Assembly: GCA_019119045.1 (NCBI GenBank)
Contig: DWXS01000004.1
Coordinates: 1-40,147 of the forward strand
DNA length: 40,147 bases
Source of the DNA: Candidatus Mailhella merdavium
GTDB taxonomy: Bacteria; Desulfobacterota; Desulfovibrionia; Desulfovibrionales; Desulfovibrionaceae
Direction of reading: 5' to 3'
The number at the start of each line of letters is the position of its first letter. Position 1 is the stretch's first letter. The translations under genes and the position numbers were made by a program. Positions 34,520 through 40,147 of this stretch are shown here, one piece after another. Under the pieces are notes generated by a model. The model did not search any database and was not told the origin of the DNA. It saw only the letters and a program-made list of their open reading frames with translations.

Positions 34520-36097
34520 ATGTCTACACCGCTTGTCAGTCTCCGTCAGGTCACGGTCACCCTGCAGGGCGTGCGCGCCCTGGATCACATGGATTTCGAT
34601 CTGTATCCCGGCCGCCATATGGCGCTGCTCGGGCCGAACGGCTCGGGAAAATCAACGCTGCTCCGGCTTCTGCGCGGCGAGGCCTGGCCCGATCAGCGCA
34701 ACGGCGGCACGGTCACCTGGTATGATCCCCGATCGATCGACGAACAGGGCAATATCAGACCGGACACCACGCCTCTGACGGGCCGCTCCATGTGCGCCAT
34801 TGTCTCCCCTTCCCTTCAGGAACTGTACATGCGGCAGGGCTGGCATGTTTCAGGCGAGGAAGTCATCCTCTCCGGTCTGCATGACGGATACATGCTCTAC
34901 GGCGATTCCACGCCGGAGGAACGCAAGGCCGCCCACGCGCTGGCCCGCGAACTCGGTGCGGCCGCGCTTCTGGGACAGGACGCCTCCACGCTTTCCCAGG
35001 GGCAGTTACGCCTGCTGCTTCTGGCCCGTTCGCTCCTCCGGCATCCTGTCATTCTGCTTCTGGACGAGGCAACGGAAGGGCTGGACAACGAGGCGCGGGC
35101 AGCCTTTTTCCGTGCGCTCGAAGCCGTCGCAAAGGCGGAAAACGCGCCAACCATCGTACTCACAAGCCATTATACGGACGCCGACCTGCCGGATTTCTGT
35201 CGCATCGTCGGCCGTATGGAAAGCGGCAAACTGGTCGAACTGTGCGATCGGGATATTTCGGACTGTCTGCCTCCCGATACGCCTTCTCCGGCCTTTCTGT
35301 CATCTGGAGAACTGCCCCCGCAGAGGGAAGAAGCTTCCTGCGGCGTGGGCTTTTCCTTTCAACATGCAACCGTATTCCTTGATCGGCAGGAAGTGCTGCA
35401 CGATATAAACTGGACGGTGGAACCTGGTCAGCAGTGGCTGCTGGCCGGCGGCAACGGCGCGGGCAAATCCACCCTGCTGCGCGTCCTGATGGGCGAAGAA
35501 CCCGTTGCCGCAGGGGGAAGCCTGCGCAGATATCTTGCCGTTTCCAACGCAGAAGGCACGGCGCGGACAGAACGCGAACTCTCGACGCTTTCCGAAATAC
35601 AGCATCATATCTGCCTTGTGTCCGATCGGCTTCAGGCTCTCTACACTCATGACGACAATGCGCTTCAGGTTACCCTCAGCGGCTTGGATGGAACAATCGG
35701 CGTTCACAGGGACTTTTCCGATGCGGAGCAGACGCGGGCCATGCACTGCCTGCGTCTGACGGGCATGGACGGCCTTGCAGGGCGTCGCTTCAGGACGCTT
35801 TCCACCGGTCAGGCGCGCCGTGTGCTTCTGGCCCGGGCCATGGCGGGTGCGCCTTCGCTCATGCTTCTTGACGAACCCTTTTCCGGGCTGGACGCAAGCT
35901 CTCGTCAGAGCATGATGGCTCTGATTGCCATGATGATGCGCAGCGGTATGCAGATCATTCTGATCAGCCACCGCGAGGACGATATTCTTCCGGGAATGAC
36001 CCATAGGGCAATCATGCGCGACGGCCGCATGATCCGCACGGAAGTGCTGTCGCCCCGCAACTGCGGCCGGGCAGAGATTTGCGGCCCGCAGAGCTGA
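34520..36097 (+). CDS. Double ABC ATPase, ModF/PhrA-like
   Basis: 525 residues with two complete ABC nucleotide-binding domains and no membrane segment. Domain 1: Walker A GPNGSGKST, signature LSQGQLRLLLLARS, Walker B VILLLDEATEGLD. Domain 2: Walker A GGNGAGKST, signature LSTGQARRVLLARA, Walker B LMLLDEPFSGLD, switch His in LISHRED. The layout matches ModF, a molybdenum-locus ATPase of unclear role, rather than importers. No permease or binding protein is adjacent. The frame is open upstream into the PHP gene, but ATG 34520 begins the normal ABC N-terminus (STPLVSLRQVTVTLQGV). It has no strong ribosome site. Confidence 0.82.
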   Translation: MSTPLVSLRQVTVTLQGVRALDHMDFDLYPGRHMALLGPNGSGKSTLLRLLRGEAWPDQRNGGTVTWYDPRSIDEQGNIRPDTTPLTGRSMCAIVSPSLQELYMRQGWHVSGEEVILSGLHDGYMLYGDSTPEERKAAHALARELGAAALLGQDASTLSQGQLRLLLLARSLLRHPVILLLDEATEGLDNEARAAFFRALEAVAKAENAPTIVLTSHYTDADLPDFCRIVGRMESGKLVELCDRDISDCLPPDTPSPAFLSSGELPPQREEASCGVGFSFQHATVFLDRQEVLHDINWTVEPGQQWLLAGGNGAGKSTLLRVLMGEEPVAAGGSLRRYLAVSNAEGTARTERELSTLSEIQHHICLVSDRLQALYTHDDNALQVTLSGLDGTIGVHRDFSDAEQTRAMHCLRLTGMDGLAGRRFRTLSTGQARRVLLARAMAGAPSLMLLDEPFSGLDASSRQSMMALIAMMMRSGMQIILISHREDDILPGMTHRAIMRDGRMIRTEVLSPRNCGRAEICGPQS

Positions 36098-36203
36098 AAT
36101 CCGCAGAGGGCTGGACACGGAAACGTTCTTGGGCGATTATAACGCGCTACCGCCAATATCAGCGCCAGCGGCGCGTTCCTCTGAACCGACAAGGATAACA
36201 TGT

Positions 36204-38078
36204 ATGAGCAATCTACTGGAAAACGCACCGGGTAAAAAAGTCCTCCTCATGGGCAATGAAGCTCTGGTACGGGGCGCCTATGAAGCCGGACTCAATTTTG
36301 CCTGCTCCTATCCGGGGACTCCTTCGTCCGAAGTTGGCACACTGCTTTTCAAACTCCAGGCCCGTGCGCCCTTCCGCATGGAGTTCGGAGCCAATGAAAA
36401 AGTCTCCATGGAAGCCGCCGCAGGCGCGGCCATGGCCGGTTTGTACAGCCTGACTTCCATGAAGCACGTCGGGCTGAACGTGGCCGCCGATCCGCTCGGC
36501 ACTTTGACCTATATCGGCGTCAAGGGCGCGCTGGTCATCTACAATGCCGACGATCCCAGCCTTTTTTCCAGCCAGAACGAACAGGATAACCGTCATTACT
36601 GCCGCCTGTTCGGCCTGCCGCTCTTTGAACCCTCCTCCGCTCAGGAAATGAAGGATATGACCGTCGCGGCATTCCGGCTCTCGCACGAGCTGGGTATGCC
36701 CGTCATGCTGCGCTCCACAACCCGCGTGGCGCACCTGCGCGGAGTGGTCGAACTGGGTGAAGTCACGCCTCCGCTCAGCCCCGTTCATGTGGAAAAGGAT
36801 CACTCCACCGTCAGCCTGCCCGTCAACGCGATACGAATGCACCGGGAACTTCTGGAACGTCTGGAGCAGGCCCGTTCCCGCAGCAATGCCTCGCCCTTCA
36901 ATTTTACGCGCGGCCCGGAAAACGCTCCCTTCGGCATCGTCGCAAGCGGTATCGGCTACGCCTATGCGGCAGACGCCGTAAGCTCTCTGGGGCTGGAACA
37001 TCAGGTTGCTATCTTCCGCCCGGGTCTGAGCTATCCTGAACCGGACGAAGCTCTGCTTGCCTTCCTGCGCGGCAAGAAAAAGGTGCTGGTGGTGGAAGAG
37101 CTGGAACCGATTATGGAAAATTTCCTCCGCGCTCTCGCACAAAAAGCAGGCGTCAGCGTGGAAATCGGCGGAAAAGGCGTCGCCAGACTTTCGCCTCTTT
37201 ACGAATATGATTCCGAAATCGTGCGCGAAGCCGTGGCAAGTTTCTTCAACGTCGACTGCTCGCCCGCTCTTCCCCCGGATCTGACAGACCGTCCGAAACT
37301 GCCCGTCCGTCCGCCCAACCTCTGCCCCGGTTGCCCGCACAGAGCCTCCTATTATGCGGCCAAAAAAGCGACCGCCGGACAGGATGTTCTTTTCCCCAAC
37401 GACATCGGCTGCTATGCGCTCGGCTTCGGCGCGCCCCTGCGCATGGCCGATACGATTCTGTGCATGGGGGCATCCGCCTCGCTGCCGTGCGGACTGGAAC
37501 AGGCGACAAAACATACGGGGCAGAAACTCCTGTCCTTCATAGGGGACAGTACCTTCTTCCACTCCGGTATGACGGGGCTGGCAAACGCCGTCTACAACGG
37601 CCATAAGTACACTCTGGTCATCCTCGACAATCAGGTGACGGCCATGACGGGCCATCAGCCCTCCTTTGCCATAGATCCGGAAAATGACGAACGCGCCGCA
37701 ATGGCCGGACTCACGCCCATTGATGCGGAAGCGGTGGTGAAGGCTCTGGGCGTCAGTCATGTTCAGGTAGTCAAGCCCTCCAATCTCAAAAAAATGGAAG
37801 CGGCGGTTCGAGAGGCTCTCGATTACGACGGCCTTTCCGTCATCATCGCCCGCGAACCCTGCCCCCTGCACCATAAACGGCAGGGCGACAGGAAAAAGCA
37901 TCCTGTATTCGCCGTGGATCAGGAAAAATGCGATCAGTGCCGCATCTGCATCAGAGAATACGGCTGTCCGGCCTTCCAGCCGGAAGGCGAGCGCATTACC
38001 ATCGACCCCACCCAGTGTTCCGGCTGCGCCGTCTGCGTACAGGTCTGCCCCCGGCAGGCAATACGGCCCAAAAAATAG
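36204..38078 (+). CDS. iorA: Indolepyruvate:ferredoxin oxidoreductase alpha subunit IorA
   Basis: 624 residues. IorAB oxidatively decarboxylates aryl pyruvates such as indolepyruvate to the aryl-acyl-CoA and passes electrons to ferredoxin. Features: the pyruvate-oxidoreductase N-domain with SYPGTPSSEVGTLLF and EFGANEKVSMEAAAGA, the TPP-binding region GDSTFFHSGMTGLANAVYN, a CPGCPHRASYY segment, and two C-terminal [4Fe-4S] motifs, CDQCRICIREYGCP and CSGCAVCVQVCP. ATG 36204 is chosen for the AAGGA site nine bases upstream; the open frame begins earlier. It is followed 93 nt later by iorB. Confidence 0.95.
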   Translation: MSNLLENAPGKKVLLMGNEALVRGAYEAGLNFACSYPGTPSSEVGTLLFKLQARAPFRMEFGANEKVSMEAAAGAAMAGLYSLTSMKHVGLNVAADPLGTLTYIGVKGALVIYNADDPSLFSSQNEQDNRHYCRLFGLPLFEPSSAQEMKDMTVAAFRLSHELGMPVMLRSTTRVAHLRGVVELGEVTPPLSPVHVEKDHSTVSLPVNAIRMHRELLERLEQARSRSNASPFNFTRGPENAPFGIVASGIGYAYAADAVSSLGLEHQVAIFRPGLSYPEPDEALLAFLRGKKKVLVVEELEPIMENFLRALAQKAGVSVEIGGKGVARLSPLYEYDSEIVREAVASFFNVDCSPALPPDLTDRPKLPVRPPNLCPGCPHRASYYAAKKATAGQDVLFPNDIGCYALGFGAPLRMADTILCMGASASLPCGLEQATKHTGQKLLSFIGDSTFFHSGMTGLANAVYNGHKYTLVILDNQVTAMTGHQPSFAIDPENDERAAMAGLTPIDAEAVVKALGVSHVQVVKPSNLKKMEAAVREALDYDGLSVIIAREPCPLHHKRQGDRKKHPVFAVDQEKCDQCRICIREYGCPAFQPEGERITIDPTQCSGCAVCVQVCPRQAIRPKK

Positions 38079-38171
38079 CACGGTCCGCTCGTTCCCGAAC
38101 ATCCGGACATGCGCATTTCGATACCAGAAAAGCCTGCCTGCCTGAAAAAGGCCGAACCGGAGGAAATCTCA

Positions 38172-38774
38172 ATGAATACGCTGAAAATATACGTTGTGGG
38201 CGTGGGAGGCCAGGGTAACGTCCTCGCCTCGAAGCTTGTCGGGGAAGCGGCAATGGCCGCGGGAGTCCCCGTTGTTCTGAGCGAAACGCACGGCATGGCC
38301 CAGCGCGGCGGCGTCGTGGAATCCACCGTTGTCCTCGGAGGCGCGCTCAGTCCCACCATCGCGGACGGCTGCGCGGACATCCTGCTTGCCTTTGAACCCC
38401 TGGAAGCCGTACGCGCACTGAACAAGGTGCGTAAGGACAGTCTGATCATCACCTCCACCTCCCCGCTGAAACCCTTTTCTCCTTCAGGAGACGACAAGGC
38501 ATACCCTCCTGTTCCGGAACTGCTTGCCTACCTCAAAAGCAAGTGCGACAGGGTCCTGGCCTTTGACGGACGGGAAATAGCTCTGGAGCAGGGCAACGCC
38601 CTCGGCCTGAACATGGTCATGCTGGGCGCGCTGTATGCCTCCGGCATCATGCCCATACAGCCCGAAGACCAGAAAAAGGCCATTGCTTCCGGCACAAAGG
38701 AAGCTTTTGCCCAAAAGAATCTTGCCTGCTTTGACGCCGGACTCCGGGCCGGTCTTGAAGCCGCACGGCAATAA
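38172..38774 (+). CDS. iorB: Indolepyruvate:ferredoxin oxidoreductase beta subunit IorB
   Basis: 200 residues. This is the gamma-type domain of 2-oxoacid:ferredoxin oxidoreductases, with YVVGVGGQGNVLASKLVGEA at the N-terminus and VVLSETHGMAQRGGVVESTV. It pairs with IorA. ATG 38172 has a strong GGAGG site nine bases upstream, preferred over the in-frame ATG at 38109. Confidence 0.94.
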   Translation: MNTLKIYVVGVGGQGNVLASKLVGEAAMAAGVPVVLSETHGMAQRGGVVESTVVLGGALSPTIADGCADILLAFEPLEAVRALNKVRKDSLIITSTSPLKPFSPSGDDKAYPPVPELLAYLKSKCDRVLAFDGREIALEQGNALGLNMVMLGALYASGIMPIQPEDQKKAIASGTKEAFAQKNLACFDAGLRAGLEAARQ

Positions 38775-38823
38775 ACAACAGCCGGCTCACGGCCGTTATC
38801 TTCCACGGGGCGTCCAGCGAGAT

Positions 38824-39585
38824 ATGCCGACCTTCCTTACCCGCACTCTCCCGATCGCGGCATTGCTCCTTGCCCTGTCCATCGGCATGGACGCCCCTTT
38901 TCCTTTTCTCTCTGCGGCCCGCGCCGCTCCAGCTTCCACAGAAGAAGTCGCCCCTCCTCCGCCCCTCGTCCTGCGGACACCTTCCGATTTTGTGAAAATA
39001 ACAGCCGGGGACGGCACGCTCTTTGAAGAAAATGCCCGTCAGCTCGGAGATCGGGGCACGCTCCTCCGTCTCTTTCTTCCGGAAAATCAGGCGCATTTCT
39101 ATGAAGAAGGCAAAAACCACGCCCTGACCCGGCAACTTGTCGTTTATACCATGGAAAAAAAGGACAAGGCTGCCTTCGAAACAGAAGAGGTCGCGCTGCT
39201 CGGAAGAATTCTGGAAGAAAGCTTCAGCTCCTTCGGAAAGATACCGGAAGAGGCACAGCATGACAGCCTCGCTCTGGAAGAAGCCCTCCTTCAGGCAGCC
39301 CATAAGGGACGCAATATTCTTATAGACACACGAACAACGGAAAATCTGCGTCTTTTTCAATACCAGCTTGTCTACTCCCTTTCCTCCGGTCAATCCGATG
39401 ACGGGAGCGACGACAGCATGTGTACGAGTCTGACGACCGCCATGATGCTGGTGCGCGGACATATCGTGTTTATCTGCGCCAGCTCCATCAATACCCAGTC
39501 GCCCCTCTATGAAGACGCGACATGGACGCGCGACGTTGTGGATAAATACATGGCCACGCTGATGGCGGACAATAAGAAGAACTGA
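38824..39585 (+). CDS. Secreted or periplasmic protein of unknown function
   Basis: 253 residues. The N-terminus is a signal peptide (TRTLPIAALLLALSIG followed by AARAAPAST, likely cleavage after the AAR-A-A region). The mature part begins with a Pro-rich stretch and then a polar domain with no recognised motif; FLPENQAHFYEEGKNHALTR, TMEKKDKAAFETEEVALLG and SSGQSDDGSDDSMCTSLTTA are typical segments. It has two cysteines in the C-terminal third. No strong ribosome site precedes ATG 38824. It lies 49 bases after iorB on the same strand. Confidence 0.65.
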   Translation: MPTFLTRTLPIAALLLALSIGMDAPFPFLSAARAAPASTEEVAPPPPLVLRTPSDFVKITAGDGTLFEENARQLGDRGTLLRLFLPENQAHFYEEGKNHALTRQLVVYTMEKKDKAAFETEEVALLGRILEESFSSFGKIPEEAQHDSLALEEALLQAAHKGRNILIDTRTTENLRLFQYQLVYSLSSGQSDDGSDDSMCTSLTTAMMLVRGHIVFICASSINTQSPLYEDATWTRDVVDKYMATLMADNKKN

Positions 39586-40147
39586 CACTCGCAAGATCGG
39601 GGGGTTCCGACCTCGTCCGGACGCTCCTCCCGCTCTCCACAAAAAAACGGAGAGCGTCTGCCCAAAAGTCCCGCGACAACACACCCGAAAAGCGTTGCCC
39701 TTATTTCCAGCAAAAGGCGTACAAGGCTGTCGCCTTTCCCGTCGCTTTCCTGTCTCATAAAAAAATTCGCTCCCACATATCGCAGGCGTTGCTCAATGCG
39801 GATCGGGTATTTCCGTATTTTTCACGCATGATCAGGATATTTTTGTCCAGAAAAATGCCCTTTCTGTGGCAACATGAGGGAAACAGCCATTCCTCCACTG
39901 AAACTTCGCCCACAAAATATCTATAGAGTTCCGGTACTGTACTTAAAGAATTTCCTAAGGATGAGAATACATATCCGGCCTTCTGCCCTGCGCGCGAAAA
40001 AAAAGCTACCGGAACAACCTTTCCTGAGAGACACATCTCGTATTATTCTCTTTCTTCATGCCGGATACTCACACTTTTTTTATACGAAAAAATTATTAAT
40101 TATTGTATGCAAAACTTGAAGATTTTTTCTTTTTTCATACATAATCA
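39586..40147. other. Mostly AT-rich window end without a clear gene
   Basis: An 8-bp hairpin CGCTCTCC/GGAGAGCG occurs at 39631-39656 without a T-run. From about 39750 the sequence becomes AT-rich. Two open frames, 39755-40036 (minus) and 39874-40119 (plus), overlap each other; neither translation is recognisable. A gene beginning beyond 40147 may use promoters in the AT-rich end. Confidence 0.35.

Noticed and set aside
36213-38102. 629-codon minus-strand open frame
   Set aside because: Antisense shadow of iorA; no recognisable domain.
39755-40036. 93-codon minus-strand frame near the window end
   Set aside because: It overlaps another open frame on the opposite strand, and neither shows a ribosome site or a known family.

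Overview
The window most likely comes from a sulfate- or sulfite-reducing delta-proteobacterium of the Desulfovibrionaceae type (Desulfovibrio/Bilophila/Mailhella-like). This is inferred from a complete dcw cluster with a PASTA-tailed FtsI, an NfnAB-type ferredoxin:NADP oxidoreductase, indolepyruvate:ferredoxin oxidoreductase IorAB, a ComFB-like protein and a probable selenocysteine gene. Coding DNA is GC-rich; a few spacers and one acetyltransferase gene are clearly AT-rich.

Layout. (1) 1-2245: tRNA-Leu(CAG) and pyrR on the minus strand, then a tandem pair of small IscA/HesB-like proteins on the plus strand. The first copy has an in-frame UGA exactly where the second has a cysteine, followed by a SECIS-like stem-loop. 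(2) 3006-6471: a zinc-ribbon membrane protein, a DMT/EamA permease, and an RTX-like calcium-repeat protein with an unusual 18-20 residue period. (3) 6543-8747: tRNA-Arg(CCG), an AT-rich GNAT gene that looks acquired, and a minus-strand methyltransferase/P-loop kinase fusion. (4) 9479-27300: the division and cell-wall (dcw) operon mraZ-rsmH-ftsL-ftsI-murE-murF-mraY-murD-ftsW-murG-murC-murB-ftsQ-ftsA-ftsZ. It has a MraZ operator at the front and an intrinsic terminator at the end. (5) 27599-30392: an MFS transporter broken by a frameshift at an A7 run, a long gene-poor stretch, and a minus-strand pair made of a 31-residue membrane peptide and a GNAT acetyltransferase. (6) 30564-39585: nfnA-nfnB, a ComFB-like gene, a PHP-family phosphatase, a double ABC ATPase, iorA-iorB and a secreted protein of unknown function.

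How the genes work together. The dcw block supplies the cytoplasmic steps from UDP-MurNAc to lipid II (MurB, MurC, MurD, MurE, MurF, MraY, MurG) and the division machinery (FtsZ, FtsA, FtsQ, FtsL, FtsW, FtsI), under likely MraZ autoregulation. No ddl gene is present in the cluster. NfnAB and IorAB both exchange electrons with ferredoxin, which fits an anaerobe. The strongest candidate for something unusual is the Sec/Cys tandem pair at 1501-2245. I see no CRISPR array, transposase, phage gene or rRNA.
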